Shown: positions 6,585 through 13,716, counted from the first letter of the stretch. The stretch: 39,960 nt of DNA from a virus (IMGVR_UViG_3300020057_000076:1-39960), one strand, 5' to 3'. The notes: generated from the sequence alone by a model not told the origin. Numbers and translations: made by a program.

Positions 6585-8314
6585 TATTCATTGTCCAGTT
6601 CAAGGTCACGGAATGTCACAGTAGGGCGGTGAAATTCCAACCCGATTCGCATTAAAGGGCCGTAGCGGTTCTTAGCCACATGCGCCAGTACTGCGGCCTT
6701 CTCGTCTTTTTCTTCCCCGGAAAGAACGGATAACAGGATAACGTGGGCGGATTCTTCTTCTATCGTGCCCGACTCTTTGAGGTCAGACATAGACGGCTCT
6801 GGCTCTTTTCCGTTTTTGTCTTTACCGAGGCGCCGGATTTGACTAAGGGCGAGCACGGGGCAGTCGAAGTCTCGGGCCACGTCCTTAAGGCCGCGTACGA
6901 AAGCCGAGACGTCGGCCCTGGCGTCGCCTGTGGAACCGCCGACGTGCTGGATGTGGTCAAAGATGATGAGTTGCGGCTTACTTTGTGCAGCATAATCTCG
7001 AATTTGGCCGAGACGAGGGCTTGTCTTATCACAGAGCCGCAGGTTTTCCCCGAAAGATTCAAGCGTAGAATATGCTTCTGTAAGGCGGTCGCGCTCCCCA
7101 TCAGTGTATTGCCCGTGTTTGCTAGACGCTGTGCTAACCCCCGATAGAATTGACACAAACCTACTAAGAATAGCGTCGGCAGACATCTCTGTAGTGCAGA
7201 ACAATACGCGCTTGCCTTGTTTACAAAGTTCACTAGCAATCTTAATGGCAATACTAGTTTTTCCAACTCCGGGCCTTGCTGCGATTGTCGAAATCTCGCC
7301 GCGTTTAAGCCTAACGTGTTCGTCGAGGAGTTTGAATCCTGTGGGGAATTCAGCACCCACAGGGGCTGAGAATAGGCGCTCCCTATGGTTCCGTAGAAAC
7401 CCCGCGGTATTGACGACGACGTCGAGGGGCTTGTCTGTGAGGTCTCGTAAACTTGTGACTCCTGGGGCGAATACCTTATTGATAAGTCGTTCTTGGTCTT
7501 TAACGTCCCCTTGCCGACCGATGGCATGGTGTTGAAGCGCCGCCAGGGTGTCGTCAGGCCCAAGGCCCGCCGTTTTATAATGAAAAGCAAGGGCGAAATC
7601 TGCCTCACTTCTCGACGGATAGATCGTTTTTTTGACAAGCTCTTTGCTCGACGGTAAAGTGACAGTCTGAGTTCCTGGAACTTGTTCAAGAACATCTTTG
7701 GAACTCCGTGGATTATTTGAAAGGTCAAGAAATCGGGAGTTTCGCCAACTTGCTTGATCCCCCTTACAGGAAAGGCTTCCCAGGAGCTTAACCATTCGCG
7801 CACTGTCGTATGTGTGGTCACAGATTATTTCCCCCTTACAATCAGAAAGCAGAGACCTTGCGTAGTTTTCAAGAGACACAAGTTTTTGCTCAATACTTTT
7901 ATACTCTGCAAATGGAACACAGAGTCCTGCAAACACAATGAGACATCCGTTACCCGAGATCCCGATATCTCCACAGCCAAGAGAAGAAACGAGCCTTCTA
8001 GCTCCGGCAATGACTCGTCCCACTTGAGCCTCACTGGCGGCTGTTCCTTTGGGGCGTACAGCGTCAAGGTCGAGAGAAACAGTGGTGATCCGAGAAACAG
8101 TGCCATCTGCGGCCCGTGGGTTTCGGCCAATAAACAAATTGCCTTTACCGTTAAATCGTTTAGCCCAAGTAACGACCTCTTCTTCGCCTTTTTTAATGGA
8201 ACGGTCGACGAACCCGCCCCCGTTGACGTTAATGCATCGGAGGTCGGAGAAATCATTGCTATGTTTGAGGAGCCCGTATAGTCGTCTAACGTGCTGTTCA
8301 TTAAATTGATCCAC
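6584..8314 (-). CDS. PrimPol-DnaB fused primase-helicase
   Basis: A 576-residue replication protein with two domains. The N-terminal 200 or so residues look like an archaeo-eukaryotic primase (PrimPol): TTVSLDLDA supplies the acidic pair Asp82/Asp84, ISGNGCLIVF (119-128) is the nucleotide-binding loop, and ICDHTYD follows at 164-170. Residues from about 320 form a DnaB/RecA-type helicase: Walker A ARPGVGKTS (346-354), Walker B LIIFDHIQ (Asp453), sensor LALSQIRR. It should prime and unwind at the fork, much as T7 gp4 does but with an AEP rather than a TOPRIM primase. GTG start; the short overlap with the nuclease gene implies coupling. Confidence 0.85.
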   Translation of the reverse strand: MDQFNEQHVRRLYGLLKHSNDFSDLRCINVNGGGFVDRSIKKGEEEVVTWAKRFNGKGNLFIGRNPRAADGTVSRITTVSLDLDAVRPKGTAASEAQVGRVIAGARRLVSSLGCGDIGISGNGCLIVFAGLCVPFAEYKSIEQKLVSLENYARSLLSDCKGEIICDHTYDSARMVKLLGSLSCKGDQASWRNSRFLDLSNNPRSSKDVLEQVPGTQTVTLPSSKELVKKTIYPSRSEADFALAFHYKTAGLGPDDTLAALQHHAIGRQGDVKDQERLINKVFAPGVTSLRDLTDKPLDVVVNTAGFLRNHRERLFSAPVGAEFPTGFKLLDEHVRLKRGEISTIAARPGVGKTSIAIKIASELCKQGKRVLFCTTEMSADAILSRFVSILSGVSTASSKHGQYTDGERDRLTEAYSTLESFGENLRLCDKTSPRLGQIRDYAAQSKPQLIIFDHIQHVGGSTGDARADVSAFVRGLKDVARDFDCPVLALSQIRRLGKDKNGKEPEPSMSDLKESGTIEEESAHVILLSVLSGEEKDEKAAVLAHVAKNRYGPLMRIGLEFHRPTVTFRDLELDNE

Positions 8315-8960
8315 CTTTCCCGCCTTCCGTAAAAAGATTCACGACTTCTAAACCGTCACACTCTTTGGTTCCGTACTCTTCCCGAAGTGCTAAGAATTCT
8401 TTGAACAATCGTTTGCCTAGTTTGAATTCCCGTGTGGCGAGCTTGTAAGGTGGCTTCTTCGAAACCTGGACTATCCAGCCCGTCTTAATTTTAAGTCCGG
8501 TTCGCTCCTCAAAAGCCCTCGCATATGCCACGAGTTGAAGTCCCATGTCTTCGTAAATTGTGTTGGATGATTTCCAGTCGATAACGACGAGAATCCCGTT
8601 GAGAGTACCGATGAAATCAAGAGTGCCTTGATACTGATGAACGACGCTGTAAACAGCATGTTCTTGTACCTCCGGGATAATTTGATGTTGAGACAGCCAC
8701 ACTTTAAGACTCGCCGCCATTCCGGCCAGCTGTGGGGTTGAAGGCGCGACGTTAACCCTATTCACAAGATGCTCCGCGATACTGTGGAACTCTGTCCCTA
8801 CCGTGTTCGCTTCCTTTACCACGGCGTCACAGAAGGCGTCCCCGTGCTTCTCCCGCCACTTGTCCAGCCACGGCTTGGGCTTGATGTTGATGATGGTGGT
8901 GACGGACGGGTAACAAACGTCGTCGATGTGGAAATGCCGGTGAGCCAAGAAGTGCCCCAA
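8301..8960 (-). CDS. PD-(D/E)XK family nuclease
   Basis: A 219-residue RecB/Cas4-like nuclease. The core is GTLDFIG (Asp115) and VVIDWKSS (Asp128, Lys130), followed by QLVAYA (Gln142), which together are the hallmark of the family; His59 in GTEFHSIAEHL is the usual upstream helix. It likely degrades or processes DNA ends in phage recombination or host-DNA breakdown. The start is uncertain: a TTG at 8960 gives the longest frame, while another TTG at 8945 has GGGGC 5 bases upstream. It is transcribed with the primase-helicase. Confidence 0.8.
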   Translation of the reverse strand: MGHFLAHRHFHIDDVCYPSVTTIINIKPKPWLDKWREKHGDAFCDAVVKEANTVGTEFHSIAEHLVNRVNVAPSTPQLAGMAASLKVWLSQHQIIPEVQEHAVYSVVHQYQGTLDFIGTLNGILVVIDWKSSNTIYEDMGLQLVAYARAFEERTGLKIKTGWIVQVSKKPPYKLATREFKLGKRLFKEFLALREEYGTKECDGLEVVNLFTEGGKGGSI

Positions 8961-9003
8961 TATGTATGGATTTTTTGTGCTTACTATACGGCGGCAATAA
9001 TTA

Positions 9004-9198
9004 CTATTTCCGGTATTTATCGCACCCTAGCGTTTCTTCGATCAAGCGCCTACACTGCGTACAACTAACCCGTCTCTTGTTATCCGTGAGTAACAGCTCC
9101 GGCTTTATATCGTCCGGCTCCGGAAGATCCAAACGGCACAGTGCGCGTGTGTCTTCCGAATATGCTGCGTAGTGAATACCTACCCTACGCTCACTCAC
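9004..9198 (-). CDS. Hypothetical protein with CxxC
   Basis: A 64-residue protein with a single CTQC near the C-terminus, an upstream Cys, and an acidic middle (LDLPEPDDIKPELL). The GTG at 9198 is preferred because AAGGA lies 9 bases upstream; a TTG at 9204 is the alternative. No family is recognised. Confidence 0.5.
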   Translation of the reverse strand: MSERRVGIHYAAYSEDTRALCRLDLPEPDDIKPELLLTDNKRRVSCTQCRRLIEETLGCDKYRK

Positions 9199-9394
9199 GG
9201 TCAACAGTCCTTATTTTCACCCTCACCGTATTCGTCCCCAGGCCCATTACTTCCGCTAGAATCTGTTCCCGAACACACTGAAATTCCGAGACATCCATTG
9301 TGTCGGGCTGATCCTGGTAGCCCACCCAGGCCGCCAACAGACTGATAGCATCGGCGGCAAAATCATTGGTAATGTAAGGCTTTGACCTAGTCAT
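9191..9394 (-). CDS. Hypothetical protein
   Basis: A 67-residue soluble protein (MTRSKPYITNDFAADAISLL) with one helix and a strand-like C-terminus (NTVRVKIRTVDRE). It overlaps its upstream neighbour by one base and its downstream one by 8. Nothing in it identifies a function. Confidence 0.55.
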   Translation of the reverse strand: MTRSKPYITNDFAADAISLLAAWVGYQDQPDTMDVSEFQCVREQILAEVMGLGTNTVRVKIRTVDRE

Positions 9395-9546
9395 TAAACT
9401 CCCCCCTCTTTATCTGTGTAGCCGTCCGAATAGCCTTCTGCATAAGAGAAATCCAGTTCTGCTTCCAGCTTCTCTAGCACCCTGGCGTCCGGTTCGTTGC
9501 CACATAGATAGAAAAGAAAGTGCCTAGCGCGTTCCTTGTTGGTCAT
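9394..9546 (-). CDS. Small acidic helical protein
   Basis: A 50-residue protein (MTNKERARHFLFYLCGNEPD) with an acidic helix (LEKLEAELDFSYAEGYSDGY). It uses the ATG at 9546 and overlaps genes on both sides by a few bases, fitting the coupled operon. No family is recognised. Confidence 0.55.
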   Translation of the reverse strand: MTNKERARHFLFYLCGNEPDARVLEKLEAELDFSYAEGYSDGYTDKEGGV

Positions 9547-9767
9547 GGTTGCACCCCACACACGGCTTTATTCATTCGATTGAGCTGCCCGCTCTCGTCG
9601 TAATAGATAACTGTGCCGTCGTTAATGATCAGAGGCAGGGCGATTTCAACCGGAGATTTAGCCCTTTGAGCCCCTGGGTCTGCAAAACAACTGATAGACA
9701 CTGATTTCGGTGCTGACGCACACCCGGAAAGAAACACGATACTCACAACCCATAAAGTAACTTTCAC
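9543..9767 (-). CDS. Small lipoprotein
   Basis: A 74-residue protein with a lipoprotein signal peptide: MKVTLWVVSIVFLSGCAS, with LSGC as lipobox and Cys16 the lipidated residue. The mature part has two more cysteines (SCFAD, AVCGVQ) that could form a disulfide, and a beta-rich core (GTVIYYDESGQL). It is not proline-rich like Rz1, and its place in the early unit argues against a spanin. Early phage lipoproteins often block superinfection or receptor use, which is a reasonable hypothesis here. GTG start, overlapping the preceding gene's TGA. Confidence 0.65.
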   Translation of the reverse strand: MKVTLWVVSIVFLSGCASAPKSVSISCFADPGAQRAKSPVEIALPLIINDGTVIYYDESGQLNRMNKAVCGVQP

Positions 9768-9904
9768 TGCTTGGCCGCCCTATCCGCTTTACGGCGAGCT
9801 TTTGTAATTTTCTTGTTGCTGGCAAAGACGGAGTTGCGCATCCCCTTACGACTCCGGCGGGATTTATCTGTGGCTCGTGTTGGGTACGACGTATAGTTAG
9901 GCAT
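9764..9904 (-). CDS. Small highly basic protein
   Basis: A 46-residue protein rich in Arg and Lys (SRRSRKGMRNSVFASNKKIT, then KARRKADRAAKQ), with no acidic cluster. The charge suggests binding to DNA or RNA. It overlaps the lipoprotein start (TGA/GTG) and the upstream gene. Family unknown. Confidence 0.5.
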   Translation of the reverse strand: MPNYTSYPTRATDKSRRSRKGMRNSVFASNKKITKARRKADRAAKQ

Positions 9905-10100
9905 TAGAATTCCCTCGCTTTTTCCCTCTGACTAATAGCTCAATCCCACCGGAATAAGTGCTACTGAGAATTTCCTCCTCGATAACAAGGGATTTAGATA
10001 TCTCTTTGCGGCGCTCCTCTAGCCACAGCGGGAAGGGCCCATTTTCTGGAAACCATTTCCCGCCACAGTAAGGGAAGGCAGAATTATTTAATGCGTTCAC
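9897..10100 (-). CDS. Hypothetical protein
   Basis: A 67-residue protein with PYCGGKWFPENGPFPLWLEE and a following charged helix (ERRKEISKSLVIEEEI). It begins at a GTG (10100) inside the end of the preceding gene, so its translation probably depends on that gene. Function unknown. Confidence 0.5.
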   Translation of the reverse strand: MNALNNSAFPYCGGKWFPENGPFPLWLEERRKEISKSLVIEEEILSSTYSGGIELLVRGKKRGNSNA

Positions 10101-10581
10101 GGATTACCAGAAGCCCACCGAGCGCCTGTTCGTAGAGGCTCAGAAGGTCATCCATCGGTTTCATGCTTTGCACGTGCGCCTGAACCATTGCAGCCGCATC
10201 GTGGGATAACCCGCCGATCAACTGTGAGCGATCTTTGGCTTGCCATTCCTCTTTGCTCATTGTGGCGCCACTATCTTTTTTCGCCCCACCGCCGAACTTG
10301 TTGAACGGTTTGTAGGCCGCTTTTACAACCGGAGCCGCGACAACGGCAGCCGCCGGAGCAACCGGGGCGCTAGCGACAAGGGGAGCTGACCCGCTTAGAA
10401 TCTCGCGGATATATTTCTTACCGGATTTAGCAGTCGCCACTCCGACCGTGTACGAGTCGCCGCGAGCGAATTGGTCGAGACTTAACTCCTTCCCTAACCC
10501 GTACCAAACTTCCCCGGCTTTAACTCCGAATTTTCCCACCACTTCTACCTGAATTGTTTCTACCGCGAGTGTTTCGTTCAT
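10084..10581 (-). CDS. Putative OB-like early protein with Ala/Pro linker
   Basis: A 165-residue protein in three parts. The N-terminal 60 or so residues are beta-rich and end in SGKKYIREI, resembling small OB-fold-like phage proteins. Residues about 65-90 are a low-complexity Ala/Pro/Val linker. A Lys/Gly-rich stretch (KPFNKFGGGAKK) and a helical C-terminus follow. A single-stranded DNA-binding role would fit the replication set, which otherwise lacks an SSB, but no acidic C-terminal tail is present. GGGAGAAA precedes the ATG. Confidence 0.55.
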   Translation of the reverse strand: MNETLAVETIQVEVVGKFGVKAGEVWYGLGKELSLDQFARGDSYTVGVATAKSGKKYIREILSGSAPLVASAPVAPAAAVVAAPVVKAAYKPFNKFGGGAKKDSGATMSKEEWQAKDRSQLIGGLSHDAAAMVQAHVQSMKPMDDLLSLYEQALGGLLVIRERIK

Positions 10582-10785
10582 TTACTTTCTCCCTAACTTA
10601 GTTTCAAGATTTGTAATTCTCTGACGTAAGAACGTATTTTCTAGGCCTTGCATACTGTTCGTGCAGACTTGCTTAAACTCAAAGTCCCCCCGCTTTCTAC
10701 GCTCACACAGGAAGTAGTGGATAACTAAAATGACATCCGCGACCAACCCAACTACACACATGGCGACAATGATGTCTATAGCCAT
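10582..10785 (-). CDS. Small membrane protein with coiled-coil tail
   Basis: A 67-residue protein with an N-terminal hydrophobic helix (IIVAMCVVGLVADVILVIHY), then a charged cytoplasmic-type region ending in a heptad-like segment (LRQRITNLETKLGRK). Its ATG overlaps the upstream stop by one base. The arrangement resembles small phage membrane anchors. It is not near the lysis genes, so a holin or spanin call is not supported. Confidence 0.5.
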   Translation of the reverse strand: MAIDIIVAMCVVGLVADVILVIHYFLCERRKRGDFEFKQVCTNSMQGLENTFLRQRITNLETKLGRK

Positions 10786-11348
10786 TAGAAACGGACTCGT
10801 AGCCCGATCAACGGCTCTTTCTTTGTTGTCAGCCCTATAAACATCCCGGTGTTACTTGTAAAACCAAAGGGTAGATCGTAGGAAAAGCCCACATAAGGCT
10901 TAAATGCCGAGCGCGGCTGTTCTCCTACTTGGTACCCCGTCCCTACTATGAATCCCACCCGCTGCCAATACGCCAGTTGAAGGTCGAGAGTTATCAGCGG
11001 GCGATTCGCGACCGCCACACCAATAGCGGGTTCCATTGTGAAACCGGCTTTTCTTGACTTCACTGTCACAGTGCCGTCTTTTTTGACGCTTATTTCTGTG
11101 TGTCTTGGCTGACGTATGAAATCTTGCCGGGATGGTGTTGCAATTCTTAGGGAATCGCGGGACACCGACACGTGGAGGGTTTCCTCCGGCAAAAGGGCCA
11201 ACGGCTTAGTGTGACTTGGCCCGGTGTTATAAACTGGCGCCTTCTGACAACTTCGTGCAAAAAACAGGACGAGCATCCCTATGCCGAACGCAAGCGCTGG
11301 AACACTTACACTTTTTGCTATCTTGTAAAGTAGTCGTAAAGTAATCAT
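10785..11348 (-). CDS. Membrane-anchored beta-rich protein
   Basis: A 187-residue protein with an N-terminal membrane helix (VPALAFGIGMLVLFFARSC), a linker, then strands in the pattern of an outer-membrane-like or lipocalin-like barrel: TMEPAIGVAVA, LDLQLAYWQRVGFIVGTGY, AFKPYVGFSYDLPFG and GLRVRF at the very C-terminus, which ends in Phe as beta-barrel proteins often do. I chose the ATG at 11348 (GGGAGG 6 bases upstream) over a GTG at 11354. Similar proteins occur in podophage early regions without known role. Confidence 0.55.
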   Translation of the reverse strand: MITLRLLYKIAKSVSVPALAFGIGMLVLFFARSCQKAPVYNTGPSHTKPLALLPEETLHVSVSRDSLRIATPSRQDFIRQPRHTEISVKKDGTVTVKSRKAGFTMEPAIGVAVANRPLITLDLQLAYWQRVGFIVGTGYQVGEQPRSAFKPYVGFSYDLPFGFTSNTGMFIGLTTKKEPLIGLRVRF

Positions 11349-11412
11349 ATGCACCCTCCCTTGTCTATACCGCTTTTACCCCACTCCCGTATAACAACAA
11401 CCCGTTTCTCCG

Positions 11413-11778
11413 TCAGAAAGAAATATGGCTTAGCAGCTTTTGCAGTTTGGCCCCGGCTCGCTTCACGTATATTTGCACCGCTGATTTTGAGATCACACGA
11501 CGTCCACCCTTGGACATAACCTTAGCTGCCGCGCTGTAGGAAATACCCTCGCGAACCACAAGCTGAAAGGCTTGCTTCTCACGCAGGGAGAGGATCAATT
11601 CGCCACCTTCTGTAAGCACAGCGAGAGCGGCATCCAGTTCGTCCGAATCAATAACTGGGAGCTGCACTAATTCTTCCTCCCCGTGCAGTTTGTACGCCGT
11701 CCTTTTGCCGGTACGATCCAACACACTAAAACCGTTCCCAAAAAATACCTCGTCATCTGCTTTATCTCTGTCGATCAT
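11413..11778 (-). CDS. Sigma-70 region 4-like regulator
   Basis: A 121-residue protein whose last 60 residues read as a sigma region 4 or RinA/ArpU-like helix-turn-helix: LSLREKQAFQLVVREG, then YSAAAKVM, then SKSAVQIYVKRAGAKLQKLL. The N-terminal half is acidic and has no core-binding region 2, so it is more likely an activator or partial sigma factor than a full sigma. As the only clear transcription factor of its type here, it is a candidate switch for the rightward late genes. Confidence 0.65.
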   Translation of the reverse strand: MIDRDKADDEVFFGNGFSVLDRTGKRTAYKLHGEEELVQLPVIDSDELDAALAVLTEGGELILSLREKQAFQLVVREGISYSAAAKVMSKGGRRVISKSAVQIYVKRAGAKLQKLLSHISF

Positions 11779-11972
11779 TTGAAAACCCCCAAGTTATATT
11801 TTTGTTGAAACTCTGCCCAGGAACACTGAGCGTTAAACCGAATTACGTCGGCCGCAATGTTAAAAACATTGTCCTTACTCTGGCCCTCGAACCCCGGTGC
11901 TTTCGTACACAGGTCGAGGTACTTCTCATGTACTGCCTGTTCAACGTCAGGATGAATCCATCGTCTAGCCAT
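11775..11972 (-). CDS. Hypothetical helical protein
   Basis: A 65-residue protein (MARRWIHPDVEQAVHEKYLD) with several predicted helices and a Trp/Phe-rich C-terminus. It overlaps the sigma-like gene by 4 bases (ATGA), so the two are likely made together and might act together. No family is recognised. Confidence 0.55.
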   Translation of the reverse strand: MARRWIHPDVEQAVHEKYLDLCTKAPGFEGQSKDNVFNIAADVIRFNAQCSWAEFQQKYNLGVFK

Positions 11973-12345
11973 TAGAGCCCCCCTTAGACATAAACCTTAA
12001 TCTCGTACATTCCCGCTCAGGACTACGCAGAACTTTAATTTCTAACCTCTTCGTTTGAAATTTCTTTTCTTCCCGCTCGGTGTTAACCCAAACGTCGACG
12101 GAGCGCCTGTGCCGTGCATTCATTACGTCGCTCACGATCCTTGTACCGACGCCGGGAATCACAAGAACGTCCCCGTAGCAAACCTCGCCGCTTTTCAACA
12201 GGTCTTGACTGATAGCCACAACAGCAGGAGAAACATGCCAATTGACAGAAGTTCGAAAAGGCGTGTCATCCGTTTGTGCCGGGACACTTCGGTACGTCGT
12301 TACTTGTAAGAACCCTAAGCTCAATAACACTAGGATTTCGTTCAT
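11965..12345 (-). CDS. 3D-domain (double-psi beta-barrel) protein
   Basis: A 126-residue protein with a short hydrophobic N-terminus (MNEILVLLSLGFLQVTTYRS) and a 3D domain, named for three conserved aspartates. Visible features are AQTDDTPF, GDVLVIPGVGTRIVSDVMN and VDVWVN. In MltA-type lytic transglycosylases and RpfB-like proteins this barrel binds and cleaves peptidoglycan. An exported wall-modifying role is likely, although the gene sits in the early unit rather than beside the lysis cassette. GGGGG lies 6 bases before the ATG. Confidence 0.65.
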   Translation of the reverse strand: MNEILVLLSLGFLQVTTYRSVPAQTDDTPFRTSVNWHVSPAVVAISQDLLKSGEVCYGDVLVIPGVGTRIVSDVMNARHRRSVDVWVNTEREEKKFQTKRLEIKVLRSPERECTRLRFMSKGGSNG

Positions 12346-12496
12346 GACTCACCCCCGCTAGGTAAATCTCGTACTGCCGCAATAGATGGGACGCCTGAAA
12401 AAGAACTTGATCGGCGCCGTCAATGGACTCCCTTGCGGCCTTTACAATCTGTGCTAGTTCTTTAAGGTCGATTGAGGGCACTTTGTTTTCATCCAT
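12266..12496 (-). CDS. Hypothetical helical protein
   Basis: A 76-residue protein; I chose the ATG at 12496 (MDENKVPSIDLKELAQIVKA) with GAGG upstream, over longer frames into the previous gene. The body is helical (VLFQASHLLRQYEIYLAG). The last 25 residues lie over the start of the 3D-domain gene in another frame, an 80-base overlap that is unusually long for this genome. Function unknown. Confidence 0.5.
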   Translation of the reverse strand: MDENKVPSIDLKELAQIVKAARESIDGADQVLFQASHLLRQYEIYLAGVSHERNPSVIELRVLTSNDVPKCPGTNG

Positions 12497-12746
12497 TTGT
12501 GTGATCCTCATAGATATCGTCCATTGCGTTCCAGTCGTCCATATACCCGCCGCCATAAACCAAACTATCGTTGAAGTTCGTCAGCCGTAGAAGCGTCTGA
12601 TATGACTCGTCCTGTGTTAGCATCCTGCCCGTACGGTCTGTGCAATCTAGGCACAAGTCCTCGCGAATAATCTCGCCGTCGAAACCCTTTTCCACGTTCA
12701 AGTTCTTTTTGCCACAGTGCTTACAGTCCTCGAATACGAAAATCAT
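12489..12746 (-). CDS. Zinc-ribbon protein
   Basis: An 85-residue protein with CKHCGK near residue 8 and CLDC near residue 32, a spacing suited to a zinc ribbon, and an acidic C-terminus (DDWNAMDDIYEDH). Its ATG overlaps the preceding TGA. Phages of this kind often carry several such proteins; no partner can be named. Confidence 0.65.
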   Translation of the reverse strand: MIFVFEDCKHCGKKNLNVEKGFDGEIIREDLCLDCTDRTGRMLTQDESYQTLLRLTNFNDSLVYGGGYMDDWNAMDDIYEDHTNG

Positions 12747-12910
12747 TGGTTCGCCTCCTTCCCTGTAATCTCCCTCACCACAAACCCGCTCTTTCTGAGT
12801 TCGGATAGGTTCTCTGTCTTAAAATTAGCCCTGATGTACTCTTGTAGTCTTGCTACCGAAAAGAATCTGATGATCTGCACGCCGTGTTGGGTCAGCACGT
12901 ATTCAGGCAT
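12743..12910 (-). CDS. Small hypothetical protein
   Basis: A 55-residue protein beginning MPEYVLTQHGVQIIRFFSVA, with a helical middle (RLQEYIRANF) and a strand near the end (GFVVREIT). It is linked by TAATG- and TGATG-type overlaps to genes on both sides. No family is recognised. Confidence 0.6.
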   Translation of the reverse strand: MPEYVLTQHGVQIIRFFSVARLQEYIRANFKTENLSELRKSGFVVREITGKEANQ

Positions 12911-12990
12911 TAGAGAATTCCCCCTATGTGTTTTTTGCAGACTCTCCGCTCGACTCGCTCAACCACTTCACGCTTTTTTTGTAGGCTCAT
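12910..12990 (-). CDS. Very small basic protein
   Basis: A 26-residue frame (MSLQKKREVVERVERRVCKK, then HIGGIL) that exactly fills the space between two better-supported genes and overlaps one by a base. It is basic and helical. The fit in the coupled gene chain and the GGGGGA before the next start are the only evidence, so it may be just a leader. Confidence 0.35.
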   Translation of the reverse strand: MSLQKKREVVERVERRVCKKHIGGIL

Positions 12991-13113
12991 TCAGGTGTTG
13001 TTGTTTAGCTTCACGTGGCGCAAGTCCCACGGCGGCGCGTCGTGACTCTTCATGTGCATTTGGTACTCTTCGAAGATCGGTGAAGCAAAACTTCCGCAGA
13101 GGTGGCAATGCAT
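12991..13113 (-). CDS. Single C2H2 zinc-finger protein
   Basis: A 40-residue protein with CHLCGSF and MHMKSH, giving Cys-X2-Cys-X13-His-X3-4-His, close to a classical C2H2 finger. AAAGGAG lies 6 bases before the ATG. It is the first gene after the promoter/operator at 13147-13186 and is therefore made early. It could be a DNA-binding regulator of that operator, by position only. Confidence 0.6.
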   Translation of the reverse strand: MHCHLCGSFASPIFEEYQMHMKSHDAPPWDLRHVKLNNNT

Positions 13114-13146
13114 TGGGGGCTCCTTTCCGTCGATTTTTATTACGGG

Positions 13147-13168
13147 ACTGTTACGTAAGTGTAACAGT
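13147..13168. promoter_or_regulatory. Operator-like palindrome
   Basis: ACTGTTAC and GTAACAGT are perfect 8-bp inverted arms around GTAAGT. The palindrome covers the -10 box of the leftward promoter, the classic position for a repressor operator. Its core TTAC-N6-GTAA recurs at 17245-17258 between the divergent promoters. Confidence 0.55.
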
Positions 13169-13186
13169 TCTAAGGTTGTAAGTCAA
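13158..13186 (-). promoter_or_regulatory. Leftward sigma70-like promoter
   Basis: Reading leftward, TTGACT (13186-13181) and TACACT (13163-13158) are separated by exactly 17 bases. The predicted start is near 13151, giving a leader of about 38 bases before the zinc-finger gene with its AAAGGAG site. It should drive the second early block (13.1 kb leftward). Confidence 0.65.
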
Positions 13187-13411
13187 GGGCTTTCTTACAA
13201 ATCGTTTTAGGGTTGGTTTTTATGGGGAACTGCGGGCGGTGCTTTCTGAATCACCGAGAACGATTTCCATTTTCATTTTCAATTTTCAATTCGGCCGATT
13301 TTCGTCTGGGACGTGGGGAGAGAGATTTGGATTTGTGTCGGTGGCCTGTCTGAATCGCCGGGGACGTTAACGCGTGCGTATCCTCTCTTGCACGGTGTCG
13401 TAGCTAACCGT

Positions 13412-13570
13412 TTAGCCGGATCCCTTAGTACGGCGCTCTGTCAACTTCTTTTGCGCCCAAACTACACAGACCAAATTCCTGATATCGTGTAGCGCTAAGA
13501 GCTCGCGTTTTGATGCTTTAGCGTAATCTATGGACGCCAGGTATGCCTCGATACGATTTTTAATATTCAT
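13412..13570 (-). CDS. Small hypothetical protein
   Basis: A 52-residue basic, helical protein (MNIKNRIEAYLASIDYAKAS, then KRELLALHDIRNLVCVVWAQ). Its ATG overlaps the previous gene's TGA. It is the last gene of the first leftward block. No family is recognised. Confidence 0.5.
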   Translation of the reverse strand: MNIKNRIEAYLASIDYAKASKRELLALHDIRNLVCVVWAQKKLTERRTKGSG

Positions 13571-13716
13571 ATGCGCCGTCCTGTCTGGCGCCCCATGTCT
13601 AATTCGAAAATCTCACACGCTGTGTTGAACGGTTGATATGCGGAACTCATAAGAACGGCGCGCAAACTTCGTGCAATGTAAACCAGGTGCCCGGACTGAA
13701 CCAGTACATAGCGCAT
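13567..13716 (-). CDS. Small hypothetical protein
   Basis: A 49-residue protein (MRYVLVQSGHLVYIARSLRA) with alternating strands and a basic end (GRQTGRRI). GGGGGATAA precedes the ATG. It is coupled to the next gene by overlap. No family is recognised. Confidence 0.5.
   Translation of the reverse strand: MRYVLVQSGHLVYIARSLRAVLMSSAYQPFNTACEIFELDMGRQTGRRI

Larger units (their letters stand above)
13114..13411. other. Intergenic control region
   Basis: About 300 bases without a convincing gene. The left part holds the leftward promoter and palindrome described separately. The rest contains an A/T-rich tract of TTTTCA steps (13268-13290) and an 18-bp imperfect direct repeat, TCTGAATCACCGAGAACG at 13245 and TCTGAATCGCCGGGGACG at 13349 (15 of 18 identical, 104 bases apart), both preceded by CGGTG. 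I see no clear terminator between the two leftward gene blocks. Confidence 0.5.

Noticed and set aside
6760-7821. Long + strand antisense complement: a 353-codon leftward frame inside the primase-helicase gene
   Set aside because: It lies in another frame of the primase-helicase, whose motifs are all intact. It is Ser/Arg/Leu-rich, has no domain and no ribosome site.
12717-13181. 154-codon rightward frame
   Set aside because: It runs opposite three coupled leftward genes with zinc motifs and ribosome sites. Its Cys/Arg/Phe-rich sequence looks like a shadow.
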